NCBI GenBank assembly: GCA_050701635.1
Contig: JBOGDF010000001.1
Location: 1 to 63,256 of the forward strand
DNA length: 63,256 nt
Source of the DNA: WHSM01 sp050701635
Lineage (GTDB): Bacteria; Actinomycetota; Actinomycetes; Mycobacteriales; Micromonosporaceae
Reading direction: 5' to 3'
The position numbers were made by a program, and so were the translations under genes. Below are positions 9,038 through 15,986 of this stretch, piece after piece. Positions within the stretch are counted from its first letter, which is position 1. Each line of letters opens with the position of its first letter. Under the pieces are notes generated by a model. That model saw only the letters and a list, made by a program, of their open reading frames with translations. It had not been told where the DNA came from and did not search any database.

Positions 9038-9598
9038 TCAGCTCTCGGCTACCGGAGCGGCCGCCTCGGCGGCGGCTTTCTCGGCGACCTTGACCGCGGC
9101 GGTGACCTCCTTGGCGGGCTCGCCCTGCGGGTCGTGCGCGGGCGGCGCCGGCACCGTGGGCATCCACTCGCCGAGCCGGTCCTTCTCGTGCAGCAGGTTG
9201 CGGATGTCGTGCTCCGCGTACTCGAACTCCGGCGACCAGAACAGCGCGTCGAACGGGCAAGCCTCGATGCAGATCCCGCAGTACATGCAGAGCGAAAAGT
9301 CGATCGCGAACCGGTCCAGCACGTTCTTCTGCCGCGGCCGCGCCGCCCCCGGCGGGGTGAACTCCTCCTTGTGGGAGTCGATGTAGATGCACCAGTCCGG
9401 GCACTCCCGGGCACACAGCATGCAGACCGTGCAGTTCTCCTCGAGCAGCGCGATCACGCCCCGGGACCGCGGCGGCAGGTCCGGCTCGACATCCGGGTAC
9501 TGCTGCGTGCTGGCCCGCCGGGTCATCGTCTTGAAGGTGATGGCCAACCCCTTGGCCAACCCCAACCCCGGAAACCCCTTTGCCGGTACGCCGCTCAT
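9038..9598 (-). CDS. nuoI2: Second complex I 8Fe ferredoxin subunit NuoI2
   Basis: Peripheral-arm subunit that holds two [4Fe-4S] clusters (N6a/N6b) and passes electrons to NuoB. The 186-residue protein has both cysteine sets, CTVCMLCARECP and CMYCGICIEACP. An Ala/Lys/Glu-rich tail follows (after about residue 140). The ATG at 9598 gives MSGVPAKGFPG, in line with NuoI relatives; the open frame further upstream is not conserved in character. It stands alone: nuoH2 lies 6.4 kb upstream and nuoJ2 is beyond the dTMP-kinase-like gene. Confidence 0.9.
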   Translation of the reverse strand: MSGVPAKGFPGLGLAKGLAITFKTMTRRASTQQYPDVEPDLPPRSRGVIALLEENCTVCMLCARECPDWCIYIDSHKEEFTPPGAARPRQKNVLDRFAIDFSLCMYCGICIEACPFDALFWSPEFEYAEHDIRNLLHEKDRLGEWMPTVPAPPAHDPQGEPAKEVTAAVKVAEKAAAEAAAPVAES

Positions 9599-9693
9599 CC
9601 GCCCATCCTGCCTGCTGCCCCGGTGAAGGGCGAGGCCGGCCCGCCGCCAAGCCACCGCACGCCGCCGTGTGCCCGGACCGCCGGCTCGTCTGT

Positions 9694-10527
9694 TCACCGA
9701 AATCGGAGGTACGCAGCAGTCGCGTCGTCATGCCGTTTGTAGCGCGGATGTAGTTGGCCGTCGGGATCGGCGCGCTCGGCCGCCCGAACCATTGCGAGCA
9801 GGTGAGCGGGGCCATGTTCATCGAGTACGTCGAGCAGCCTTGGCCAGTCAAGAAGTCGGAAGGTCTCGACTGCGGAGGACGCCCCATCAGTCAGGAGTGC
9901 CGCCCGGCGCAGTCGACACGGCCCGCTCAGCGGCACAGAACCGGTGACAGCATGATGGGCGGCATCAGGGTTCGCAGCAGCGATCCAATAGCCACTCGGA
10001 TGGTTGATCCACCTACGCTGCGACTCCACCAACTGGCGCACCCGCCACTCTCGATTTGCACTACCAAACGCATCAGTGCCAACCAGCGCCGCTTCTCGGA
10101 CACGCTGGCTAGTCTCGTGCGGCCGAAGGTCTCTGATCACCTTCGTGGTGCCCTGGTCGAGCACGAGCGGGCTGTCACTCAGGACCAGATAGTCTGCTGA
10201 ATCCTGACGTGCACGTAGGAGACAGACGGTCGACTGGGGGCTTCCCGGGTGGTCAAGATCGCAGGTGCTGCCGTGGTCTCCCCGCGCAGCATCAATTGCG
10301 GCGGCAAGCACATCGGGCAGAGGTGCCGCATTTTGCTCCGCGTGAGCTTCGAGTAGCCGGACTCCTAGACGACGCACGTACCACGCTGGGCCGTGCAGGC
10401 AGCCAGTGTCGAGCCCCGCCGGCGCAGTAACGCCATCCAGGACGGCCACCAGGTCCGGTGCAACTACAACATGATCCTCATTGACAGCAGCGCCAGGAGA
10501 CGCGTCGGAGGCGAGCCCTACCTCCAT
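9694..10527 (-). CDS. PP2C-like protein phosphatase domain protein
   Basis: A 277-residue protein with a PP2C/SpoIIE-like layout. NEDHVVVAPDLVAVLDGVT near the N-terminus resembles the metal-binding DG motif, SDSPLVL lies mid-protein, LLTDGASSAV resembles the second DG motif, and HDDATAAYLRF resembles the terminal D-N/D metal motif. It is a plausible Ser/Thr phosphatase, but several canonical PP2C residues are divergent. The start is ATG 10527 (TGATG junction with the GntR stop) or GTG 10530. It is co-transcribed with the GntR regulator; the substrate is unknown. Confidence 0.65.
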   Translation of the reverse strand: MEVGLASDASPGAAVNEDHVVVAPDLVAVLDGVTAPAGLDTGCLHGPAWYVRRLGVRLLEAHAEQNAAPLPDVLAAAIDAARGDHGSTCDLDHPGSPQSTVCLLRARQDSADYLVLSDSPLVLDQGTTKVIRDLRPHETSQRVREAALVGTDAFGSANREWRVRQLVESQRRWINHPSGYWIAAANPDAAHHAVTGSVPLSGPCRLRRAALLTDGASSAVETFRLLDWPRLLDVLDEHGPAHLLAMVRAAERADPDGQLHPRYKRHDDATAAYLRFR

Positions 10528-11315
10528 CACAGCGACCCTTGGTCAGCCTGCGTTGCAGTCGCGGCGTCGTCCCACCCGTACCTCAGAGTCCAAAGATGAC
10601 CAGGCATAACATGAAGCGCCACCTCGATCGGCCGGTCATCCGTCAGTGCGATGTGGACGATGTCGAACACCGGCTCAGTAGCTTCCAGCTGCAAGGTACG
10701 GCGCTCGGCGTCCGCCGGCATCCGCACGTTGACGTTCTCGACAAAGCGGGTGATCGGAAAGCCCATATCACGGAGCCGCGAATACGAACCACCCTCCCCG
10801 GTGTCTTGCCGAAGTAGAGCGCTGCCCTCCGCGATCTCCCATGGGAAGTAGCTGTCCGCGATCTGGGTGGGTTCGTCGTTGGCGTACAACACACGTCGCC
10901 GCACCAACACGTCGGCGCCTTCCGCCAGCCCAAGGGCCCGGGCTACCTCCGTGGGGGCTGGCACCCGGGTGATCTCCCGAAAGTCGATTCGGGACCGGAG
11001 GTTGAGGCTGCGAGCCTCGACATCGGCGGCGCCCATGCCCTGCTGACGGGCGCCGTACCGGGCTCTGGCGTCGCGAACAATCTGGGGGAGCGAGCGGACA
11101 TAGGTGCCGGCCCCTCGCTTGACCTTGACCAGGCCGGCGGTTCGCAGGAGGCCGATGGCGCGGTTGATCGTCACGCGGGACACGCCGAGCTCAGTTGCCA
11201 GCGCCGGCTCGCTGGGCAGCCTGGAGCCCGGTAGGTACGTGCCGTCCACGATCCGGGCCCGCAGCCAGTCGGCGATCTGCTCGTACTGAGCCTTTTGCGG
11301 TTGCACGACGGACAT
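10527..11315 (-). CDS. GntR-family (HutC-type) transcriptional regulator
   Basis: A 262-residue regulator. The N-terminal winged helix-turn-helix (about 12-75) has GSRLPSEPALATELGVSRVTINRAI in pieces typical of GntR. A UTRA-type effector domain follows (about 95-245). The ATG at 11315 has a GGGAGG ribosome site ten bases upstream; a further in-frame ATG at 11348 lacks one. It overlaps the PP2C-like gene by a base, so the two form an operon. Two copies of GTAAGACATC in its upstream region are candidate operators, suggesting autoregulation. Confidence 0.85.
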   Translation of the reverse strand: MSVVQPQKAQYEQIADWLRARIVDGTYLPGSRLPSEPALATELGVSRVTINRAIGLLRTAGLVKVKRGAGTYVRSLPQIVRDARARYGARQQGMGAADVEARSLNLRSRIDFREITRVPAPTEVARALGLAEGADVLVRRRVLYANDEPTQIADSYFPWEIAEGSALLRQDTGEGGSYSRLRDMGFPITRFVENVNVRMPADAERRTLQLEATEPVFDIVHIALTDDRPIEVALHVMPGHLWTLRYGWDDAATATQADQGSL

Positions 11316-11339
11316 GCTGCCTGACCCTCCCACCTGCAC

Positions 11340-11454
11340 GTAAGACATCAGACCGGGCACCACCATAGCCCGACATGCCGATTCCCTCTCAGGCCGCGAG
11401 CCCGTCCCCGAGCTTGACTTGGCCAACGCTGGTAGACAAGATGTCTTACATCTT
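11340..11454. promoter_or_regulatory. Candidate GntR operators and divergent promoter region
   Basis: GTAAGACATC occurs at 11340-11349 on the plus strand and at 11440-11449 on the minus strand. The second copy is part of the palindrome GATGT-CTT-ACATC. A plus-strand promoter TTGACT (11414-11419), 17-bp spacer, CAAGAT (11437-11442) overlaps the second copy, so a bound regulator would block transcription of the 11494 gene. The assignment to this GntR is inferred from proximity. Confidence 0.4.
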
Positions 11455-11493
11455 TCTTATTGCATTTAGTGCACGGATCAACGTAAGCGGGCG

Positions 11494-11877
11494 GTGAACG
11501 ACGTGGCAGACGCTCCCCACTCTCCTGGCGGGCCTGGTGCTCGGGTTCTTGTGCGGGCTGCTGACCTTCCGGCGGAGCCTCCGGTGGTGCAGGCGGTGCG
11601 GCGAGACGCTGACCTGCCCCCGGTGTCTACCCGGCCGGAGGCACTCCGCGTGAGCGAGGCATTTCCCAAGAGACCCGCACCGCGTCACGCACCTCCGACC
11701 GCCGGCGAGATCGAGCAGGCACGGCGCGACTTCGCGCAGCACATCCCGTCCCTGTTCTCCCGGCGGTGCCTCGCGGTGGGCTGCGAGGACTGGCCCTGTC
11801 GCCGGTACCGACGAGCCGTCTCTCTGCTGGACCGCGCCGGGCTCCTCGACGTGAACGGACAGCTACGTGACGACTGA
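11494..11877 (+). CDS. Uncharacterised protein with C-terminal Cys motif
   Basis: 127 residues if started at GTG 11494. The first 60 residues are Pro/Ala/Arg-rich and probably disordered. The C-terminal part is ordered: a helix around EIEQARRDFAQHI, then CLAVGCEDWPCRRY, a compact Cys cluster that could bind metal. I do not recognise a family. It overlaps the next gene by 11 bp and heads a three-gene cassette with an AbiEii-like nucleotidyltransferase. The start is uncertain because the N-terminal part is low complexity. Confidence 0.55.
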   Translation: MNDVADAPHSPGGPGARVLVRAADLPAEPPVVQAVRRDADLPPVSTRPEALRVSEAFPKRPAPRHAPPTAGEIEQARRDFAQHIPSLFSRRCLAVGCEDWPCRRYRRAVSLLDRAGLLDVNGQLRDD

Positions 11878-12256
11878 CCCGCGAATGTCGTACGCCGCTG
11901 GAATACTCCGAGTCGTGACAGAGAAGCTCCCCTCCCGCTGGGACGGCATCGAGGAGCTGGTGCCTGAGCGCCTCGAGGATCTCCACGGTCCGGCGCACGG
12001 GACGCTGACGCTACCGGTGGACATCTGCTGGTCCGGGCGGCGGCAGTTCGACCTCGCCAACTACAAGCACCGGCTGACCGCGTACCGGATCGTGCTCACC
12101 GCCGGTTGCCGTGAAGACGCCGAGCAGTACCTCGATGCTCGTCACCTGATCGACGACTGGCCCGACCAACGGCGGCTGCTCGGCCCGCACTATCGCCGCG
12201 CCTGGGAGTCTCGTTTTCCCGAGCTGGTTCAGCCACACCGGTCGGAAGCGCAGTAG
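11867..12256 (+). CDS. Uncharacterised protein preceding an AbiEii-type nucleotidyltransferase
   Basis: 129 residues from GTG 11867; an ATG at 11885 is an alternative. It has a soluble, mixed alpha/beta look with the segments RFDLANYKHRLTAYRIVL-like (here RRQFDLANYKHRLTAYRIV) and RHLIDDWPDQRRLLG. No known motif is recognised. Its fixed position directly before the nucleotidyltransferase suggests a partner (antitoxin or accessory) role, but this is inference only. Confidence 0.7.
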   Translation: MTTDPRMSYAAGILRVVTEKLPSRWDGIEELVPERLEDLHGPAHGTLTLPVDICWSGRRQFDLANYKHRLTAYRIVLTAGCREDAEQYLDARHLIDDWPDQRRLLGPHYRRAWESRFPELVQPHRSEAQ

Positions 12257-12267
12257 GCGGCAGCACG

Positions 12268-12966
12268 GTGGAGATGCCGCCATTTCACCAGCGGGTCGTC
12301 GAAGCGGGGTTGTCGGCCGGTCGAAGGTTTGGCCTGATCCTCGCGGGCGGCTACGCGATGCGAGCCCATGGACTGACGGAGCGGCAGAGCCAGGATCTTG
12401 ATCTGGCAACGAACGACCAGGCGCCGTTGCCCACCATCGCCGCCGAAGTTGCCGCCGCCTACCGGGCCGCAGGTTTCGACGCCGTCGTCAATCGCGCGAC
12501 CCCGCGCATGGCAAGAATCGACATCTCCGATCCGCTCACAGGGCAGTCCGTGCCGCTCGACCTCATGAAGGAGGCGCTGCAACAGCATCCTCTGTATCTC
12601 GAGCTATGCCCGGTCGTCGGGCTGGACGACGCCGTCGGGCTGAAGGTTCGTGCGATTCACGGCCGATCCATGGCGCGAGATCTCATCGACGTGGCCTCTG
12701 TAGCCGACCAGTACAGCTTCCGCGAGCTGGAGCGACTCGGCAGGATCCACGACGAGGACTTCTCCGTTATCGAGCTTGCGGGCCGACTCGAGGCTGTCTA
12801 CCTGATCGACGACGAGGACTTCACCGATTACGGGCTCAGCGAGGCGGAGATCGCCACCGTTCGCCGGTTCGCGTTGGACTGGCTGGAGGACATCAAGCAC
12901 CGCCGGGTCGCCGACGGCGACATCGATGTGGAGGTCGACGCGATGCCGTACCCCGAGTGGTATTGA
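12268..12966 (+). CDS. AbiEii-type nucleotidyltransferase
   Basis: 232-residue member of the nucleotidyltransferase superfamily related to AbiEii/AbiGii toxins. Motif I is GGYAMRAHG (27-35), followed by an Arg and the DLD pair (43-45). A later acidic residue lies in the RIDISDPL or VPLDLM segments, and KVRAIHGRSMARDLID resembles the family motif with Lys and RD. AbiEii proteins modify tRNA acceptor ends or other targets with nucleotides and act in abortive phage defence. The first codon may be GTG 12268 or ATG 12274. No AbiEi-type wHTH antitoxin is adjacent; the two preceding unknown genes are the only candidates. Confidence 0.8.
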   Translation: MEMPPFHQRVVEAGLSAGRRFGLILAGGYAMRAHGLTERQSQDLDLATNDQAPLPTIAAEVAAAYRAAGFDAVVNRATPRMARIDISDPLTGQSVPLDLMKEALQQHPLYLELCPVVGLDDAVGLKVRAIHGRSMARDLIDVASVADQYSFRELERLGRIHDEDFSVIELAGRLEAVYLIDDEDFTDYGLSEAEIATVRRFALDWLEDIKHRRVADGDIDVEVDAMPYPEWY

Positions 12967-13036
12967 CGACAGGACGGCCTGAGTAGCTGTCAACTACCGG
13001 ACTGCCCGCCTACCTGGCTGCCCATACCCTCAGCGC

Positions 13037-13162
13037 ATGAACGACGAGCCGCAGGGGCAGCCATCCACCGCGACGAAGGATGCTGCGGTGATCACGTTCT
13101 GGCTCGTGGTCGCGGTCGCCGTACTCGCCGGTGGCCTTTTGTACGGCTTCTTCGGACAGTGA
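13037..13162 (+). CDS. Small single-pass membrane protein (41 aa)
   Basis: ATG 13037 to TGA 13160-13162 encodes 41 residues. A hydrophilic start (MNDEPQGQPSTATKD) is followed by one strongly hydrophobic helix of about 23 residues (VITFWLVVAVAVLAGGLLYG) and FFGQ. Topology and composition argue for a real small membrane protein. It ends 11 bp before the next gene. Function unknown. Confidence 0.5.
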   Translation: MNDEPQGQPSTATKDAAVITFWLVVAVAVLAGGLLYGFFGQ

Positions 13163-13172
13163 CGGCAGACCG

Positions 13173-13484
13173 GTGAATCGCTGGTCCCGGTTCGTACGCG
13201 TGTGCCTCGACAAGCTGTTCGGGGAGTACGCCTTCAGCTGTCCCGAGTGCTTCCGGCGTCCCCCGACCCACATGGTCGCGTGGGGCACCGACGACCAGCC
13301 GTGGCCGGCGCGGGCCGGCGCGATGTGTGAGGCGTGCGGCGTCCGCTTCTCGCGTGCCATGCCGCTCGACACCCGGGTGGCGATCGTGCCGCTCGAGGCG
13401 CACGCCACCTACCAGAGCTGGCACGGGTACGACCCCTACAGCGGCCGCTGGCTCGGCGTACAGGACGTCACGCCGGCGGCCTGA
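13173..13484 (+). CDS. Small zinc-ribbon-like protein
   Basis: 103 residues from GTG 13173 (the frame is open further upstream but would overlap the small membrane gene). Two Cys pairs, CPEC near residue 23 and CEAC near residue 54, are about 30 residues apart and likely bind one zinc. The rest is rich in aromatic residues and Arg. I do not recognise a family. It probably forms an operon with the preceding 41-residue membrane protein. Confidence 0.6.
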   Translation: MNRWSRFVRVCLDKLFGEYAFSCPECFRRPPTHMVAWGTDDQPWPARAGAMCEACGVRFSRAMPLDTRVAIVPLEAHATYQSWHGYDPYSGRWLGVQDVTPAA

Positions 13485-13602
13485 CGCTGATCTCCGAGCT
13501 CATCCAGGCGCAGCTGCCCATAACGCCGCGCGCGGTGACGCTCGGCGCTTCCGGCTCGATGACGCACCTCGACACCGCTTTGCCGCCGCGTCCGCGCCAT
13601 AC

Positions 13603-13654
13603 TGACGCCAGTTGTGCCTTTACATGACGTCACTACGGCGCCATGATGGCGTCA
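13603..13654. promoter_or_regulatory. Three TGACGYCA boxes at exact 22-bp spacing
   Basis: TGACGCCA at 13603-13610, TGACGTCA at 13625-13632 and TGGCGTCA (reverse of TGACGCCA) at 13647-13654. The start-to-start distance is 22 bp both times, close to two helical turns. The last box ends on the A of the ATG of the following RHH-protein gene. The array is a likely operator for cooperative binding, most simply by that RHH protein itself. Confidence 0.55.
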
Positions 13655-14127
13655 TGGAACTTCAGCCGTTTGTGGAGACACTGCGTCAGGACCTCGCCGC
13701 CGCGGGGGAAGCCGCCGCCGACGACGTACGGGACGCGGCGCAGCGCCTGTCGTACGCGGTCGAGCCGTCGCTGCGACTCGCCCTGCTCGACGCGCTCGGG
13801 GCAGCGGCCACTGAGGTGTCCGCCCAACTCGATGCCGCCGCCGTCGAGGTACGGCTGCGCGGGCGCGACGCCGATCTGGTCGTGATCCAGGCCGACCAGA
13901 CGGGCGCGCCACCCCGTACGGCGCCGGCGACCGAGACCGACGAAGGCACCTCGCGAATCTCGCTGCGACTCCCCGACTCACTCAAGTCACGGGTCGAGGA
14001 GGCGGCCGCGGCCGAGGGCCTGTCGGTCAACGCGTGGCTGGTACGCGCGGTCGCCCAGACCCTCGACGGCCCGGCCGCGACCGCGTCGATCCGGGTCGGA
14101 CGCAACATCTCCGGCTGGGTCCGCTGA
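13654..14127 (+). CDS. RHH (Arc/HicB-like) DNA-binding protein
   Basis: 157-residue protein with a helical N-terminal half (about 1-75, Ala-rich) and a C-terminal ribbon-helix-helix. The latter reads RISLRLPDSLKSRVEEAAA then GLSVNAWLVRAVAQ, typical of Arc/CopG/HicB antitoxins. Such proteins are often annotated HicB antitoxin, but no HicA toxin is next to it. Instead a DUF4097 gene follows 64 bp later, a pairing I recall in other actinomycetes. ATG 13654 overlaps the third operator box, suggesting tight autoregulation. The frame is open upstream to 13612, but the boxes lie there. Confidence 0.75.
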   Translation: MELQPFVETLRQDLAAAGEAAADDVRDAAQRLSYAVEPSLRLALLDALGAAATEVSAQLDAAAVEVRLRGRDADLVVIQADQTGAPPRTAPATETDEGTSRISLRLPDSLKSRVEEAAAAEGLSVNAWLVRAVAQTLDGPAATASIRVGRNISGWVR

Positions 14128-14191
14128 CCCCCGTACCACCGGCTCGGTTTCTTGCCGGGCACCCACCGCTACCAGGGAAGAAGGACGTGCC

Positions 14192-15058
14192 ATGACCTCT
14201 CACGACACCACCACCCAGCCTCGTACGTTCCCCGTCTCCGGCCCGCTCGAGCTGGCGGTACGGCTCGGCTCCGGCGTTGTCGAGGTGACCGCCGCCGACA
14301 CCGCCGAGGCGACCGTCGAGCTCACCCCGATGCGGCTCGGCGACACCGACGCGCTCGACGTGATCGCGCAGTCCCGGGTCGAGCTGCGCGGCGACTCGCT
14401 GCGGATCGACGTACCGGCGAAACATCGGATGATGCGCCGTACGCCGCCGGTACGGGTCCGGGTCACCGTGCCCACCGACAGCGCCGTCGACGCCGAGGTC
14501 GGGTCGGCCGACGTACAGATCGAGGGCGGCATCGGCACCCTCGTCGCCGAGGCCGGCTCGGGCGACCTGATCGCCGGGTCGTGCGGCGACGCCAGGATCC
14601 GTTGCGGCAGTGGCGACGTACGCATCAGCGAGTCGCAGGCGATCACGTTCAAGTCCGGCTCGGGAGATCTCACGATCGGCTGGTGCGGCGGCGACTTCAC
14701 CGTGCAATCCGGATCCGGCGACGTCAGCGTCGAGCAGGCCAGCGGCAAGGGGCACATCACCACCGCATCCGGCGACGTGGAGTTGGGCGATGTCGGGCCC
14801 TCCACCCTGGTGAAGACCGCGTCCGGCGACGTCACCGTACGCCGGGCCAGCGAAGGGGAGCTGGTCGTCAAGACGGCGTCCGGCGGCGTCACGGTGGGCG
14901 TCGCGGCCGGCACCGTGACCCGGCTGGAATGCGCGTCGGTGACCGGCCAGGTGCACTCGCAGCTCGAACCCGGCGACGCCCCCGGCGACGCCGAGCGCCG
15001 GCTGCTGGTCAACGCCCGCACCGTCACCGGCGGCATCACCATCAACCGCGTCAGCTAG
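14192..15058 (+). CDS. DUF4097-family beta-strand repeat protein
   Basis: 288 residues forming a right-handed beta-helix-like repeat. The short unit SGSGD/ASGDV-type recurs through most of the chain (for example GSGDLIAG, SGDVRIS, SGSGDLTIG, SGSGDVSVE, ASGDVEL, ASGDVTV, ASGGVTV). There is no signal peptide or membrane helix. Start ATG 14192 follows an AGGGAAGAAGG ribosome site. It is the second gene of the RHH operon. Its molecular role is not known to me; many relatives are called putative adhesins on fold alone. Confidence 0.85.
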   Translation: MTSHDTTTQPRTFPVSGPLELAVRLGSGVVEVTAADTAEATVELTPMRLGDTDALDVIAQSRVELRGDSLRIDVPAKHRMMRRTPPVRVRVTVPTDSAVDAEVGSADVQIEGGIGTLVAEAGSGDLIAGSCGDARIRCGSGDVRISESQAITFKSGSGDLTIGWCGGDFTVQSGSGDVSVEQASGKGHITTASGDVELGDVGPSTLVKTASGDVTVRRASEGELVVKTASGGVTVGVAAGTVTRLECASVTGQVHSQLEPGDAPGDAERRLLVNARTVTGGITINRVS

Positions 15059-15067
15059 GAGTACGCC

Positions 15068-15262
15068 ATGCTGCCCACCAGCCAGGAAACCCTGACCGTG
15101 CACTACCAGGAACGGGACGAGCGGATCGCGGAAGCCGCGCGGCACCGTACCGCCGAGCAGATCGTCCGGGCCCGCCGCGCTCGGCGCTGGGCACAGCGCC
15201 TGGAACGGCTCGCCGCCCGCCTCGACCAGCTGGCGCAGACCCAACGCGCCCGCCTGTCCTGA
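15068..15262 (+). CDS. Small Arg-rich helical protein
   Basis: 64 residues, almost entirely alpha-helical and rich in Arg, Ala, Glu and Gln, with a heptad-like leucine pattern near RLERLAARLDQLAQ that suggests a short coiled coil. Ribosome site GGAG lies eight bases before the ATG, and it follows the DUF4097 gene by nine bases, so it is the third gene of that operon. Function unknown. Confidence 0.7.
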   Translation: MLPTSQETLTVHYQERDERIAEAARHRTAEQIVRARRARRWAQRLERLAARLDQLAQTQRARLS

Positions 15263-15263
15263 C

Positions 15264-15333
15264 CGGGCAATGCCATCAGGCCGAGCAATGCCATCAGGCC
15301 GGGCTATGCCTTCAGCCGGGCTATGCCTTCAGC
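15264..15333. repeat. Four imperfect tandem repeats of about 17 bp
   Basis: Units GGGCAATGCCATCAGGCC, GAGCAATGCCATCAGGCC, GGGCTATGCCTTCAGCC and GGGCTATGCCTTCAGC follow each other. The first two differ from the last two as pairs, pointing to two duplications. The last unit runs into the 3' end of the vapC gene and supplies its stop codon. It lies between convergent genes. Confidence 0.7.
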
Positions 15334-15695
15334 AGTGCGACGTCGTACCGGAGGATGTCGGCGTCCCTGGTCACCAGCGTCAGCTCTTCACCGCCCGCCT
15401 GCGCCACCAGCATCCGATCGAACGGATCACGATGAAGGTGGGGCAGGCGGGCTGCAGCGATGGAGTGATCCGGCCGTACGGGAAGCATCCGGAACCAGTT
15501 GTCCATGATCAGCTCAGGCAGCGCCTGCGGCTCCACGATCTTGCCGTACGCCTGCTTGATGGCGAACTCCCAGATCGTCACCGCGCTGACGTAGACCTCG
15601 GGCTCGTCGTCGATGTAGCCCTTGAGCTCGTCGGAGAGCGTCTCGTCGTCGGTGAGCCACCAGAGCACGATGTGGCTGTCGAGCAGGAGCCTCAC
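15321..15695 (-). CDS. vapC: Type II toxin VapC, PIN-domain ribonuclease
   Basis: 124-residue PIN nuclease. The acidic catalytic residues are visible as Asp6 in LLLDSHIVLWWL, Glu in VSAVTIWEFAIK, and Asp pair regions in HRDPFDRMLVAQA and LVTRDADI. PIN toxins cleave tRNA or rRNA with Mg2+. The start is GTG 15695, overlapping the antitoxin stop (GTGA). The C-terminus is encoded by the edge of a tandem repeat. Confidence 0.9.
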   Translation of the reverse strand: MRLLLDSHIVLWWLTDDETLSDELKGYIDDEPEVYVSAVTIWEFAIKQAYGKIVEPQALPELIMDNWFRMLPVRPDHSIAAARLPHLHRDPFDRMLVAQAGGEELTLVTRDADILRYDVALLKA

Positions 15696-15946
15696 GACAG
15701 GGCAGAGAAGTCGCGGGCGATCTGCTCGTTCACCTCAGGCGAATCCCAGTCCGGGGCAAGCACGAGCTTGCCGCGCAACGAGCCACGGCCGGCCCGCCGC
15801 ACCGCCCGCTCGATCGGGACCACCTTGGCGACCGGCGTGCCGGCGCGGCTGAGGATGATCTCTTCGCCGTGCTCCACCCGCTCGACAATGCGAGACAGGT
15901 TGGTCTTCGCCTCGTGAATGTTGAACTGTGCCGCAGCCTCGCCCAT
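15692..15946 (-). CDS. vapB: Phd/YefM-type antitoxin of the VapC partner
   Basis: 84-residue antitoxin. The N-terminal Phd/YefM DNA-binding fold is visible (FNIHEAKTNLSRIVERVEHG, then EEIILSRAGTPVAKVVPI). The C-terminal acidic toxin-binding tail follows (DWDSPEVNEQIARDFSAL). ATG 15946 is preferred over GTG 15949 because the AGGAGG ribosome site then lies six bases away. That ribosome site is inside a perfect 26-bp palindrome, a likely autorepression target. It lies 40 bp downstream of nuoH2. Confidence 0.9.
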   Translation of the reverse strand: MGEAAAQFNIHEAKTNLSRIVERVEHGEEIILSRAGTPVAKVVPIERAVRRAGRGSLRGKLVLAPDWDSPEVNEQIARDFSALS

Positions 15947-15948
15947 CA

Positions 15949-15974
15949 CTAACCTCCTTAGCTAAGGAGGTTAG
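15949..15974. promoter_or_regulatory. Perfect 26-bp palindrome carrying the vapB ribosome site
   Basis: Each 13-base arm reads CTAACCTCCTTAG on either strand. One arm contains the AAGGAGG ribosome site of vapB on the minus strand. DNA binding by the antitoxin or hairpin formation in the mRNA would both hide the ribosome site. It also stands 13 bp after the nuoH2 stop, where it could weaken read-through. Confidence 0.65.
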
Positions 15975-15986
15975 TCCACCTGCGCC

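Noticed and set aside
9196..9598. NuoI2 as a stand-alone ferredoxin for KorAB
   Set aside because: Length, spacing of the two cluster sets and the surrounding sequence match NuoI rather than a free ferredoxin.
13654..14127. HicAB toxin-antitoxin pair
   Set aside because: The RHH protein is HicB-like only in its DNA-binding end; there is no HicA-like gene and the partner is a DUF4097 protein.
15264..15333. Short tandem repeats as a CRISPR array
   Set aside because: Units are contiguous without unique spacers, and no cas genes are present.
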